From Gavia stellata (taxonomy: Eukaryota > Chordata > Aves > Gaviiformes > Gaviidae), in contig NC_082637.1 in the NCBI RefSeq assembly GCF_030936135.1, positions 10,739,001 through 10,803,000 on the forward strand: a DNA stretch of 64,000 nt, given 5' to 3'. The translations under genes were made by a program, and so were the position numbers. The notes beneath the pieces were generated by a model. That model saw nothing but the letters and a program-made list of their open reading frames with translations. It was not told the origin of the DNA and ran no database searches. Shown piece by piece: positions 49,916-62,779 of the stretch (the stretch's first letter is position 1; each line of letters begins with the position of its first letter).

Positions 49916-52900
49916 GTGTAGCACAGGTCTGTGCCCATCCTGGGAAGCCCAGAGTGACACCTAGGTCCCAGCTTGGGTAATGACTGCCTTTACCAGCCTA
50001 ACTTATTTTTTTTTAATTAACCACAGCAAGAAGCTGTGAACACCGTGAGCTTTTGGAGTGGTCTGCGGATGCTGAGCGATGGGCTATCAAAGCCTGGCCT
50101 TCCTTGATCGTGATTCCTTGTGGACCTGTTGCAGTCATAGTCTTCGAGTTAAGCACCCAAGGCATGGGACCAATGTGCTACAGGCTGGTAACGATTTAAT
50201 AATAATGTAGGGAAGTTGAATTGCACTGGAAAGAAAAAGATGGTGGGATTGTGCAGACCCTGCCAAACAATCCTCAGGGGTCTGCAGGCGAGGCTGGAGC
50301 TGGCGTTTCCCTCGGGGGACCTGTGGCCTCCTTGCCTTAGGAAATGGAATGTCCTTGGGTGTGGATGGCTGGAGCTTCCTGCCCCACCTGTGTCCACCAT
50401 GCCTGCCAAGGCAAACACCACGTATGCTTTGGGGATCTCGTCTCCCACATACAAGGGCCACAGCCAATGCTCGTGTACTCTGTGACCCCATGCCTCCCAA
50501 AAAAAGGTGCCTTCAGCATCACTGGTCACCCAGATCTCCTCAGCTAGGTTCTTGCTGTGATTGCCTCCCCATCACACCCTTTCTGGCACTGTTGGGAAGT
50601 GAAGGCGAGGGTCCCCAGAGGAAACCTGGTGATGAGGGAGGACAGTCTGGTGAGTGGGAAGGGGAAAAATAATACAGAAGAAAGAAGGGAGAAAAAAAAA
50701 GGTAAAGAAATCAATTTAGTTACAATAAAGCCTCTTACTGTATTAACTGCTAATCCACAAATACACAAACACACAGAGGGAGTCCTGGGAATAAAGGCAT
50801 TTAATTAAGCTGTTTGCTCGAAGCTGGGTCTGAAAAGTCTGGCTCGACACAGGAATGGGCACAACGGGACCCTGGTGAGATGCTCACTGGGGCCACCAGT
50901 GACCTTCCCCCTTGGTTCAAGGCCATGGAGCAGTGCTGTCCCCTCCATGGGGACATCGGCCACCTCGCCGACCATATCTGGATCTCACTGAGGTCCCCTT
51001 TGCCAGTAGCGGGGGGATATCTCCTGGCTCCCCACGGATGCTGGGGAGCTGACCGTGTGCCCTCCAGCTGGGATGGGAACTGTTGGCATCACGGGGCCAA
51101 TTGCTCTTTCTTCCTCTCCTTTTCCTTGTGGCCAGGGGGCCGTGGTGGTGGTGGGGGTCATAACTCTTCTCTCCTTCCATTTGATCTGCCAGCAGGCTCA
51201 GCAGGGGGAAGACCCTGTCTCGGCAGGCTGCCCACGAGATAAAAGGCAGAGAGGGCCCAGCCAAGACATTTTTTCCACTGTTCCCCCACCCCTTCGCCCC
51301 TTCCTCCATCCCCCCGGTTTTCTTGGCAAAGGACAAAACGGGAAAACGAGCCTACTCCTTTCAAAGCCCTTCTTTCAATATTGAACCGGGCCTGGATTCC
51401 CTTCTGGATGCCTGATTGCTGGCATTCCCGCTCCCCATGCAGCCTAAACTGTAACAGCTGGGGGCTGGGGACGATGTCGGGGGGTTGCGAGCATGAGGCT
51501 GGAACAGAAACACCAGCCCCTTGCTTCCTACCCTGGCATCCGTGCTGCCCTGCACCCCCGGCGAGACCCCTTCCCCTGGGGGTCCCTTGGCCCCATCACC
51601 ACCTTCGGCCGGTGAAGCTCTGGTGCTCTGAAATGTCACGAGTTGTGGGGTCTCTGCTCCCGGCAAGCACATGGGTTGAAAGATGTTTGGCCGTGTCCCT
51701 GTGTCCTGCAAAGGGGCGTGGGAATTGGCTCCGCTGTGCCGGGATGCTTGTCAAGACTCGGGAGTCCTGCCCTGCCCCGAGCTGGGATGAAAGCTGCCCC
51801 GGGGAACCTGGCAGAGTGCAGCCCAGCTCCTGCTTGCTGCGTTGGATTCAGCCAAGTGTTTCACTTTAACGTTTTCCAGAGATTTTTCTTTTGATTTCAT
51901 CCTTCTCTATTTGATTTTTTTTGAAGATGATAACGATCTTCCATTTCCAAATGAAAAGTCATTTGGCACCTGTGGGGGCAGGGGGGGAAGATTTATTTTT
52001 CATTTAAAGCTGTTGAAACAGGATAGTTAAACCATTGCATGTCTTTTTTTTTTTTTTCCCCAGAAGGTTTTTGGAAAGAGAAATTCCTCTGAAGTGACCT
52101 TTTCTTAGGAAGTGTTTTGATGAACTGGCATTTTCTGGATGAAAAAGCATTCCTGTCCAAAGTGCCTGGCCGTTCCCAAGGGAAAGGGCAGGATTGGAGG
52201 GGCTGCAGGAGCTGCGGATGGAGGGAGCCTGATTTTGGTATTTCTTTGGTGGTCTGGAGAGGATGCTCGGGGTGGTGTGGTGAATCCAGTGCTAGGACCT
52301 GGGTGCTAATGACAGAGGTAGTGGGGACAGTGCCGGTGCAGCGGCTCTCCCGGGCGGGTGCCGATGGGCTGAGCCCAGCTCTGGGAGACAGCAAAGGAGT
52401 GGAGGTGAGATGGGGCAGCCCGTATCTCCAGCACAGTGTTCCCCAAGTCCTCCTTACCTGCTCTTTGGCATTTCTCATGCCTTTATCACACTCCATATAA
52501 CTCCCTGAGGAAAGAGAGCAGCCCACCGGTGATGCCTTAGCGTAAACTTTCAATACCAGCGGCTTCTAATTACTACTTGAGATCCTCTGAGGCAGGAGGA
52601 TTTAGGTTTGCAAGGGGCAATGGGCACGGAGGGCTGCTGGGTGCGATCCACTGTGCTCTTCCTGGCAGTGTCTCATATTGGCACATCACCCAAACCCCAG
52701 TCCTGGCAATGCGGTCTCAATCAGGCCAGAGAAGGACACTCTGCCTCTGCTCTGGGGTGATCCTGCCCTACATTCAGGGTTGCAAAAAGCTTTTCAGCTC
52801 TAAAAGCCCAAAGGCTGAGCAGAACGTCCCCTGGGGCAGTGTCCAGATGCTCTGCAGAGCTGCTGCCTCTGGCCAGGGCGCCCGCCCTGTCGGTGCAGCC

Positions 52901-53080
52901 CACGCCGTCCCCACTCGCAGGAGGGTTGCATCCTTCTTGCCTGCATCCCGCGTGCACACGTGATGGATGGGACCTGGACACGCCTTGGGAAATGCTCTCT
53001 CAGAGGTGGCTGCCCTTCTTTAATCCCATTTGGGTGTCCTCATTTGCCGCTTTTCCGCACATCTTGTGTGCCATGTTGAT
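49916..53080. other. Intergenic DNA, no gene recognised
   Basis: Mixed-composition unique sequence. A small AT-rich piece at 50685-50815 (CAATTTAGTTACAATAAAGC, GTATTAACTGCTAATCC, GGCATTTAATTAAGC) and one around 51855-52080 stand out. No exon or RNA gene was recognised. Confidence 0.5.
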
Positions 53081-53083
53081 TCA

Positions 53084-53400
53084 CTATCGCTCTGGTTTAT
53101 TAATCAGAATGTCAGGCAGGGGCAGATCAAATGGCTTACGAGAGCCTAAGTACATTACAGCAACGCTATTATCTCTCTTCACCAAATTCGTAATCTCCAC
53201 AAAAAATTAGAGCAAGCTGCTCTGACAAGCCCCGTTCTCCATATGCCCCAGGAGCAGGACCCTAATTATTTTCCCTTTCTTTAACTCTTTATTAATCCCA
53301 TCCTCCACCAGCCGTCTGTTATTTTGCCTGGGATTGATGTGGTAACAAAAAAGATTGGCTTCACACATGGTTTTAAAATCCCAGCACTCGCAGGCTGCCA
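53084..53400 (-). mobile_element. Ancient CR1-like LINE fragment, reverse-transcriptase core, diverged
   Basis: On the minus strand, pieces of the CR1 reverse transcriptase follow in order: KPIFFVTTSIPGKITD (CR1: KPISLTSVPGK), then a GINKELKKGK segment, then ACQSSLL, then EITNLVKRDNSVAVMYLGSR and KPFDLPLPDILINKPER (CR1: VIYLDF.KAFD.VPHDILI.KLE). Nucleotide words such as GGATTAATAAAGAGTTAAAG and ACATTCTGATTAATAAA are typical of old amniote CR1 copies. The frame shifts between pieces and the catalytic YLDF has become YLGS, so it is not coding. It is much older than the CR1 at 61124. Confidence 0.8.
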
Positions 53401-55055
53401 ATGGGGCACCACTCTCCTTGCATTGCGATACCTGCCAGAGAGGCAGGCAGCTGCTTTTGCGGGGTCCCGCACATTTTTTGGGGTGACCCTGCCTGGCAGG
53501 GCAGCAGCAGCTGGTGATCTTTCCTGCGGTACCCAGCAGGTGGTGGTGATGTATAACTAATTCCTCCGGCCCTTTTCTTATCGGAGGCTTTTAATGTTTT
53601 ATTTGGCTGCAGGTTGGTATTATCCATCGCTCGGGCTTTCGGTGGGGGCTCACTCCATCATAAGAGCTTTCTTTTCGTGTTTGCAGAGCTGGACACAGGC
53701 GGGGCTGGCACCATTTGGTGCTCGTTTCCCTTCTTATGTTCTACAGGCTGTGCCATGTCCAGACTATCATATGGAGAGAACTCTTATCACTCCTGCAAGT
53801 CTAGATGACACAGTCTTTCCACTCTTTGATTGTATTTAATACCTTTCATTTCACATCTTTCAGCACTTTACAATAGGACCAAAAAATGTAATATCTATAA
53901 TAATGCCTGTTTTGAAGGGACAAGCTGAGGTGACAGTGTCTGGAGGGAGAAGGCAGGGAGAGACAAGGCAGGGGGAGGCTGGACACAGGGCATGGGGAAC
54001 ACCAGGGAGGAAGGCAGTGGCAGAGGGCTCACTGCCTGGGGCGGGCTGGCTCGCCCCTGCCAGGGGTTGCCATCCCTGGGCAACGAGGACTTGAGCTTCA
54101 GCTGAAATGTTGTTCTCCAGGACATCGATGCAACCCTCCAAGACATCGGTGCAACCCTCCAGGACATCGGTGCGGCTAAGGGGGCTGGGCTTGCTGCGTC
54201 CCCACTGCTGACCTGGCACCTGGGGACACAGATGGAGACAGTGAGGGGGCAAAGAAGAGGTGAGAAGGAGCGGAGAGGAGGATGTAGACGACATCTCCTC
54301 TGCCAGCTGCTGGTATGGCTTTGGGATGCACTCGGTGCTTGGGGGACTGAAAAGCTTAGTGGGGGGAGGTGGTGATGCTGTGGGTGTACGTGGGCAGAGA
54401 GGAGCACGGGTGGACTGGGAAGCTGGGATGCCCTTGTCCACACTCTGGAGGTGATGAACAGCCCCATAGCTCTCACCCAGCACCTTCCAGGCACCTGCTG
54501 GGCCAGCTGTTGGCCTCTGGGGAAAAGACTGGGACAGACCCTGTGGAAACTCATTATTTCTCCCCACAAGAGCTGCGGCCGAGCTGAACAATAAAGAAAC
54601 CAGAGGGACATGCTGGGGCTGGAAGTGGAGAAATCAGGAGCGTCACTGCCAAAATCTTTGGCTTCAAGTAGCCAGGGCGGCCAGAGGAGAGGCAGAGGGG
54701 AGCTGGGGGTTAACGGAGGGCTGGGACTGCAAGGGCTGGGTTCAGCTCAGCGCTGATGGGTTTGCAGCCAGCAGCCCCATTTTGTCCCGGGGATGTTTAG
54801 CCTGCCAGCTGCACCCCGTGGCCGTCAGTACAGACACAGCCGTGGGGCACAGTGCTCTGTCCATTGCCCCTTTGTTGTGCCAATGCCCGTGGACACCGAG
54901 GGGATTTTTCCTTCTAGGAGCCACCTGCTTCCCTAGAGAGGCCAGAGGAGTTCCCAAATTCAGCATCCTGAATGACCGACCCCAATGCCATTGCTTTGCA
55001 TAGGAAGTAATTGCTCTCTCTCCACTTTTTACGCCTTGCCGCATCTACGTCCAGG
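53401..55055. other. Intergenic DNA, no gene recognised
   Basis: Holds a 21-base tandem repeat at 54113-54176 and two long overlapping minus-strand open frames (about 53860-54611) that look spurious. No exon was recognised. Confidence 0.5.
54113..54176. repeat. 21-base tandem repeat, about 3 copies
   Basis: GACATCGGTGCAACCCTCCA begins at 54121 (one change), 54142 and 54163 (partial). The period is a multiple of 3, so an open minus-strand frame shows a repeated DVLEGC-type heptapeptide. Confidence 0.9.
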
Positions 55056-55059
55056 TGTT

Positions 55060-55530
55060 TAACTCTGACCTTGGATCAATTTCTTGCTTCAAGTTATCCA
55101 TTTTTCCATGACAAGGGCCTCTGAGATGATGAAAAATTGACATGGTGTAATAGCAGAGAAGTGCCTCTGGATCTGCAGCCAACCTCTCCTGCGGCATGGA
55201 AATAAAGCCCTCCGAACACTGCAGAATATCTGAGCAAATCCAATAGTCTCTCATTTTTATATAGGTATATATATGGGTATGTACATGTGCATAGCTTTAT
55301 ACATACGCGTATTAATATTCTCCACCCATTTCATTGCAGCATCTGGCCATCAGAAATGCAATTCCTAATGCCGGGTGCTAATGGGAGATGTTTTTATTTG
55401 TCCTTCTTATAAAATAGGTATCTCCATATTAACTTTGCAGGGCATTATATTGATGTAAGGCAGTAAACTTTATGGCAGATTTCACAACCCTGTTAAGTGT
55501 ATCGTCTTAGACTGTAATATCTAGCTGGGA
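55060..55530. promoter_or_regulatory. AT-rich unique block, possible conserved element
   Basis: After a TATATA-like stretch (55255-55310) come CAGAAATGCAATTCCTAATG, GGTGCTAATGGGAG, CCATATTAACTTTGCAGGGC, GCATTATATTGATG, GTAAACTTTATGGC and GACTGTAATATCTAG. TTTATGGC-type words fit posterior HOX/CDX sites (motif knowledge). Conservation is not shown. Confidence 0.42.
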
Positions 55531-55849
55531 AGACAAGTGAAACCCTTGCAAGCAATACATGCCTGGGATGGTGGTGTGAAGCTGGTGGAGGAGAGGAGAA
55601 ATGATGCTGGTACCTGCAGGATCCTGGTGTGTGCAGGAGGCTCCCCACGTCTCAGGGGAAGGGATTTTTTCCCTGTTCTTTGGCTGCTCCTAAAGTCTCC
55701 CAGACCGGTGCCTGTGCCAGGAGGGATTGCATCCCTTGGGTTTCTGGCTGGCTGCTCTAGAGGCTATTTTCTCACCAGTCCCTCCACCTTCCACATCCAC
55801 GGTAAATCTAACGTGATGCATACTATGGCCGCTGGTCACAGATAAGTGC

Positions 55850-56400
55850 TTAGCTTAAATCCTGCTTGAATTCCCTTGGCTTATCTGCTAAATGGGATCT
55901 CGGTAATAAATAGAGTCCTGCGGACATGGAGGCCTATTTGGGCAGGGGCTTGTTTGGCAAGGAGTTGTACAGAAGTTTGAGCAAATTGCTAGGGAGAAGC
56001 TGAGAGATAATAACAAGGAAAATGATATTAAACTGACTTCTCCGCTTCCTCCTCATCCCTTGGCTGTTAGCAACCCATCAGGAGAGTGCAGCTCTCAAGC
56101 AGACAAGACAGCATGGGTCTCTGCAGCTCCTGTTCAGCGACTGCAGCAGTGAAATGCCATCTGGGAGCCAGGAAAAGGAGGGAAAGGTGTCCCCGTGTGC
56201 ATCCCCAGGACTGCCCTCAGTAGTGGACAGACAGGTATGGGTCCGGGCAGGGTGAAGCTGCATGCCCGTCGAGGCACTGATGCTGCGGGGATGCCGTCTC
56301 TCCTTCCCCAGCTCCCAGTGGCTGGCTGCCACCGCTGCCGGCTAATTGGGATGCTGATAATTATTAATGTTTCATGATTTAATTTTCTCCTCATTACACC
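55850..56400. promoter_or_regulatory. Two small AT-rich islands
   Basis: GGTAATAAATAGAG and GAGATAATAACAAGGAAAATG at 55900-56040, then GCTAATTGGGATGC and GATAATTATTAATGTTTC at 56340-56385, separated by GC-rich sequence. Confidence 0.35.
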
Positions 56401-59400
56401 CTCTGCCTCAGCCTCAGTGGGGCTGAGCACATCTTTGCAAAGGCCTTAGGAGATGGAGGGGGTGATCCACATCCCCACAGGTCACTGGTGAAACCAGATC
56501 ACATGCAGACTGCGCCTGGAGAAACTGGATCGAAACCCCATTACTTTGGAGACATTTGAAGCCACAGCAAGGACCAGGCTGGGCAATTGGTTAGCAAGGC
56601 TGGGTCTGCAATGAGTCAGGAGAATTAGGGAAAAGGCTCTGGGTTACGAGTTCAAGCATCTACAAAAGGGAACCGGTCAGAGGGGCTGTGTGGGACCATA
56701 GGTGTGTGCAGGAGAAAAGCCCCGTTCATGCTGTGTCTCTCAAGCATTGCACAGACTCTCAGAGAGTTAAAGGAAAAAAACAACCCAACAAATTAATTTA
56801 CTTGGTTATTGGCGTAGGAAAAACCTTGTATGGGGAAATCAACCCACTGGACAGGAGAGCTGGTCACTGTCTGGTGGTGGTGGGAGCCTCCGTCACAAAG
56901 ATTCTTGCTGCTGTGTCTTCAGCTGGGCCAGGAGAGACTCTGCAAAATGTTATCTTGCCCAGTTCTTACAGTCTGGCTGGCCATGATCCTACCTGAGCCC
57001 CCAGCACATGCATAATTCAGTGCCACTGACACCACAAGCACATGAAAAACACCTCTTAAATAGCTTGACTACACACGGAGGACCATCCTACACGACCATT
57101 CCTACTGACAACTTACAAACATCTTGTCTCTTCACAGGGCGGTCACCGCTGCAAGTGGGGACACTTTAGGACGCGCCACCCAGGATGAAGAACAGCACAT
57201 TCAGGCACACAGATAGGACAGGACCATCTGAAATTCCCACCTGGAGGGCTCCCATAACAATTAGTCAAATACTTAATTGTGAAGGCTCCATGGGGGCATT
57301 TGCAGCCAGAATGGGTTGTAGGGACTTTCTCCATCCTTTTGCTTGCAAAGCTTTTTTCTTTCTTTCTCCTGTCTGGTGACCAGACCACAGCAGGGAAAAA
57401 GCAGGTTTTTCTGGAGACTTGGAGCTTCAGGGTGCTGCAGGGAAAGGACATTTGAGCAGACATCGCCAGCTGGAAGTCGGCACCAAGACACTTCCCTGCC
57501 GAGCAACGCACGGTCTGGGGCTCGGTTGCCAAATGAGGTTTGGCTTGGGCCAGATTTTCCCCAAGGCCAGAGGGGACCAGTAGGAGAGGGACCTGGTGGC
57601 ATGGATCCTGGGCTGGTGCCTTGGAGGAATGCGCTGGCTGGGCGACTGCGAGCCCATGTTGGTGCCAGCACTGCCCGAGGTCACCTTGGTGCTGGGCTTA
57701 TCCCAGGGACATGGCGTGGTGCAAATGGGAAACGTGAGAGGCGGCTTGACAGAGGGCAATTTGGGTAAAACAGCATCAGGAGTGTCAAAGCAGATTTGTT
57801 TCCAATATGGAAAACACCTCCACTGGGAGCGTGAGGGAGACTTAGGAGTTGTTACTTTTGGAAGAGAGAGGCAGTGAATTTGATCTGTGAACAAACGGGA
57901 ACTGGCAAAGCTGACAGCTTTTGCTCTGATTGCTTTGCTTCCTCTGTGCCGGGTTATGTCTTTTTTTTTTCTTCTCCTTTAATTTTTTTTTTTACTTTTA
58001 ATTTATTGAAATGCTCTGGATCCCGATTCACTTTCTTTGCTCTTTATTTCTTATTGCTTTGGCTGAAACATTAAATCCCCAGTACGACTGGGATCAGGGC
58101 AAGAATAAAAATAGTCCGTGGAAAAACAAACCAACCCAAGGACATGAAAACAAGCTGCAGCGTTTCTGATGTTCGGTTTTGGTAGCAGAGGGTGGGTGAC
58201 TCCTGGAAGAAGGACGGGAACACAGGGATGGCAGCCTCTGGCATGGAGGGCTGTTACCAGTCCCTGCACGATGGGGTGGCCGAAATGAATTGGTGGGCTA
58301 CCCTGTGGCTCTTAAGGAGCGGGGTCTCTGCTAAAATTGGCTGCCTGACTTGATGGGCAGGATAAGGGAGAAATCTCCCTGCCAAGGGGTGAGGCCGGAG
58401 GTTTTTCCTGCAGCTAAGAAAGTGCCAAGAAGGAAGCCTTGCCTTGTGAAATAGCCTCGGAGAGCTGCAGGGGCATGGAGAAGAGACTGCCAAGTGACCT
58501 CCTTGCCTGATCCTGCTTGTCCAGAAACGAGCGTCCTTTGTCACAGGCGGAAACTAAGGCCCAGGGCAATGACATGGCATCAGTAGGTGGGGAAGGCTTG
58601 GAGCAGCACCCTGCATTCCCGGGCATCAGTTGCTTTCCCTCTGTGCTGACAGCTTGCGTAGTCAATGTGTCACATTACTCCCCTTTCATCAACCTGAAAT
58701 TACCATTTGTAAAAAAGGGGAAGGAAATCCAAATCTTCAAGAAACCGCTCAGGCTGTTGTCTGAGGCTTGTTTTTAAAAAGAAATCAAAGAAACAGATGT
58801 TTCTTTTTGATATCAAAAGGGCTGCAGGGCTGGATCCTGCTCTTGCTTCCAGCGCTGTGAATCCGGAGCGAAGCGGCAGTCCCTCCGGTGGGGAGAGGTG
58901 CTCCTCTGCACCGTGGGCTGCACCGGGCCACTCGAAGTTTCGGGAAAGGGGTTTTCCCCTTTTTGTGGCGCCTTGCTATTAGTGAGATTAGTAACAGATG
59001 CATTTGCAGCCTGCCTGCTGTGGTGCTGCTCTGGGAATATTTCTCCTTCCTGATTGCTGTCATGTCTACCTGGAAATGGGGCCAGCTGCTGCCTTGATAA
59101 CTGGATTGAAAGGCTGCTCTGGTTTTGCTGCAGCCTCCCTACATGTCTTTGGCTCAGCTTCTGATTCAATGGTGCACCCTCCATGGTTGCTGCTCAAAGA
59201 GACCCAGGGTGGCTCATGGCAGCTCATCTCATGGATTTCCTGGGGAAAACCATGTCCCAACAGGATCCCACAGCCTCGCTCAGCCTTAGCCCTTCTCTCA
59301 ATGTTGGCAGCTGTATATCAGCCTCCCGCAGCATGCTGTGTACAAGGACTGGTTTGGAGGATGCTTTTCAGCAGCAGATGGGCCGTTGTTGCATGCCGTG

Positions 59401-61120
59401 TCCCCTTTTTCATCTCAACTGCAAAGGAGCTGGTGAGTAGCTATTTGCCCTGCCAATGACTTTGAAGCATGGGACCAAGAGTTTGCATTCATATGAGACC
59501 TCCTGCATACCTAGCATGGACATGGTCTGCTGTCAAGGTCTGATTCTGCCAGCTGTGATCTCTGGTTCTGTGTCAAAGTTGGATTTGGCTCCTGGTAAAC
59601 AAGCTGAGAAAGCTGGAGCTGAAGCAGTGTGGAAAGCTGGTTCCTTAGGGCTGCAGTTTGTTACTGCTCTTCCGAAAAGAGATCATTGCTCTATAGATCA
59701 CAACAGCTACTGGCATCTGCACACGGGGTATCCAAGCTGAGACTAAGGAAGGAGCTCAGCAATGCACAGGGCTGAACCTGAGCAGCAGGATAGCAGTGGG
59801 GCTCAGCAAGGCCAGGAGCTGCAACATCTGGAGAGATGGCTGGTGGAGGCAACAGCTTCTCAGTCCCACATCCCCAGGACTCCCTGCCCTGCAAAGTGGG
59901 TAGGTATACCCCAGAAATGCCTCACCCTGGACCCAAGATAAAGTCCATAAGCAGCATCCTGCTTCTTTGAGAAGCAGTATCTTGAGGTAGTTGCTGGTTT
60001 TCTACCACCACCTAATCTGGGAGAGAAGACCCCTAATTTGGGAGTGATGTGCTGCCCTGGAAAGTGGGTGAGTGCTGAACCTGGTCATACTGCAAACAAC
60101 TCTCTCCACCCCTCCAGCACCACAGACATCCTGACAAAGCCCGAGCTACCCTGTGAGGATGCGGGGCACTTTTTGGTAAAAGTTTTGCATTCCCTGATCA
60201 ATACCAGAAGCCTCCTACTGCTCCACATTAGGGCTGAGGTATGGGCACTGTAGCTGATTAGGGGCAGTAGAAAGCTCTGGGCTGGATCAGAGGCATCCAA
60301 GATGTCAGATCCTCTTTACTCATCAAAATGCAAAATGAAGAATCTCATCTGTGCGCTTGGCTGTGCTGAAATAATAGCTCATTCAGGAGGTGGAATTTAA
60401 GCCTAAAAGCTAACATTTGTGGTGTGTATTTATAACAGGCAGGCATAGGGAAACTGCCCATACTGCATTTAATTTCTTTCACAAGCTCCTTTGATCCAGG
60501 CATTACTGTCCAGGCAAAGCTGGCACAGATTTCATTGCAGACATCACCAACCGTGCTGCTGTGAGCTGCCCAGCATTGGGACCACGAGTAGCTGCATTAT
60601 CATTCAGTTTAATTGAGTGTTTCAGCTAGGCATGCCAGCCAGCAATCTTGCTCCAGCTCGTCACCACAGGCTCGTTACCTCAAAAACCTGAAGGCTCTCC
60701 TGCCTCACAAATGGGAGGTGAAAAATATGGGGCACTTGCCAGGCGCTTGCAGCAGGTCTCAGCTGTGCGTGGGGTGATGCACAGGCTGATGCTGGGAGGG
60801 AGGGGGCACCCAGTTTGGCTGGGATGGAGCCAGTGGGGTATTTATGGAGGCTGCTGGATGCCCATGGGGTGTGTGGGGTGAAATCCCTGCAGAGAAGGGG
60901 GTGTATTCTGGGTTTCCAGGATGTTATCACTCTGCCTGCCCTGGGGCGAGCAGGAGGACTACAAGCCCTGGGCAAATCAGGCATCCCGTTTTTGTTGAAG
61001 GCAGAGAGGTGACTGCTGGAGTCACTGGTCCTGTTCCAATCTCCTGCATCCCATTGCCTTCAGGATACAGTCATTCTTGCAAAGCAAGGAAAGTCACAGC
61101 TGTTGGCTGACTGGCACTCA
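56401..61120. other. Intergenic DNA, no gene recognised
   Basis: Mostly unique sequence, with a T-rich stretch at 57960-58010 and an AT-rich piece at 60340-60640 (CATTTAATTTC, CAGTTTAATTGAG). No exon, RNA gene or recognised repeat. Confidence 0.5.
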
Positions 61121-61123
61121 TTT

Positions 61124-61658
61124 TCACAGAATCACAGAATCACAGAATCACAGAATCACTAAGGTTGGAAAAGATCTGTAAGATCATCAAGTCCAACCAT
61201 CAACCCAACACTATCATGCCCACTAAACCATGTCCCGCAATGCCACATCCACATGTTCCTTGAACACCTCCAGTGATGGTGACTCCATCACCTCCCTGGG
61301 CAGCCTGTTCCAGTGTTTCACCACTCTCTCAGTAAAGAAATTTTTCCTAATATCCAGCCTAAACCTCCCCTGGCACAACTTGAGGCCATTTCCTCTTGTC
61401 CTGTCTCTAGTCACATGGGAGAAGAGACCAACACCCACCTCTCTACAACCCCCTTTCAGGTAGTTGTAGAGAGCGATGAGGTCTCCCCTCAGCCTCCTCT
61501 TCTCCAGACTGAACAACCCCAGCTCCCTCAGCCGCTCCTCATCAGACTTGTGCTCCAGACCCCTCACCAGCTTCGTCGCCCTTCTCTGGACACGCTCCAG
61601 CACCTCAACATCCTTCTTGTAACGAGGGGCCCAAAACTGAATGCAGTATTTGAGGTGC
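61124..61658 (-). mobile_element. CR1 LINE, young 5'-truncated copy (3' end with ORF2 C-terminus)
   Basis: Minus-strand copy whose 3' end carries four TCACAGAA units (plus strand), the CR1 terminal repeat. An open frame of about 145 codons to its stop at 61223 encodes the end of ORF2: [100 protein letters not shown]. It retains an open frame with typical CR1 sequence, so it is far younger than the CR1 remnants at 53084 and 61880. It is truncated at about 61658 and not mobile by itself. Confidence 0.96.
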
Positions 61659-61879
61659 AAATGTTGATTTTTGCTAGAAAAAAAGTATTATTTCCTATTT
61701 TGTCAGGGTTTTCTTTTCACAAAAATGTGCAGCAACTGCAAATAGGGTGGGGAACTGTCTGCTGAAAATTTTGCCAAAAGTAAAAAAAAATTTGCTGTCC
61801 ACCACATTTGCTCACATGGAAAGAAAACATGACTCCCTACCCCTCCAGTGCCCCAAACAGTTTATTTCCATTGTGTTCA

Positions 61880-62775
61880 TCGACCCCATATTTCATTTGT
61901 CATTTCATTGCTGAGCAGTTTTGCCAGATCTTTTGCCAGCTCTTAAAAATCAGGTCACCCTAAACATGTGATGCTGGCAGAAGATGTCACCTCACAGTCT
62001 ACCTCCTTCCCTGGCTCATTCATGAACAGACCAAGCAGTGCAGGTCCCCATGCTCCCTCCTTGCAGGGCTCTGCCCCTCCGCTGAGAAACCAGCCACGTG
62101 TCCCAGCCTTTTTGCCCATTTCTAAGGAGGGAGAAAACCTCCTTGCTCTTCTGCTGCCACCTCAGTTCCTTTAAGGATCGTTTTGCTGCTTGTCTTCAGG
62201 TTTGTTTTGAGATGGACCATGAGAAAGCTTCCCGGGTGGGAACCTTTCCAAACCTGCTTGCAGTGTGTTTGAGTAAAAATGGTCCTCTGCTTTGTACTGC
62301 TGTGGACTTCCCCTCATCTCATTATCTCATGTTCCTGCAGACTCTGCTGCTCCTGTGGCTGAAAGAGGGATGGTTCATTATTATGGCCATGGCAAATTAA
62401 TATTCACACCCTTTTCTGGCTGTCTTATTGTGGATTAACATTTAATCTGCCAGAGGCTGTGCTCTTTTTTAATTCCTCAGTTGGACAAGTCTTCAATATG
62501 TGAAGACTGTCCCCTTTCCTCTCTTGCCCTGCTGTTTAACCCAGATGGCCTTTCAAATGTCTTTTTCTGCGAGGAGGAATGTGCCTGCGCTGAGCCTCCA
62601 AAAGGGCATCTTTAAGCAGTCCTCGTACCACCTGCACACGTTTCATCTCTTTGGCTCTTTATCTTGTTTAGAATCTTTTTAATGAGTGTCCCCGTTGCAA
62701 TGTCATTCCCTTTTCTCAAGTAAACACTGACAGGGTGGACTTTTGCCATCCCTACATGTATATGATGGTGATGTT
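61880..62775 (-). mobile_element. Ancient, strongly diverged CR1-like LINE remnant
   Basis: On the minus strand the 61960-62090 part translates as GPALLGLFMNEPGKEVDCEV, matching the CR1 core GPVLFNIFINDLEKG...EV just before the FADD box, which is lost. The 62500-62770 part, farther 5' on the minus strand, resembles the linker after the CR1 endonuclease. It has AGAAAAGGGAATGACATTGC and CTTAAAGATGCCCTTTTGGA, where CR1 has words ending in AAAGGGGAAC and TTTAAAAACACC...GAGGCTCA. The order of the parts fits one old element; the middle (62100-62480) was not recognised. Confidence 0.6.
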
Positions 62776-62779
62776 ACAT

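Noticed and set aside
53860-54611. Two overlapping minus-strand frames of about 240 codons
   Set aside because: Different frames of the same strand, Pro/Ser-rich, with a 21-base tandem repeat inside. No domain or splice context.
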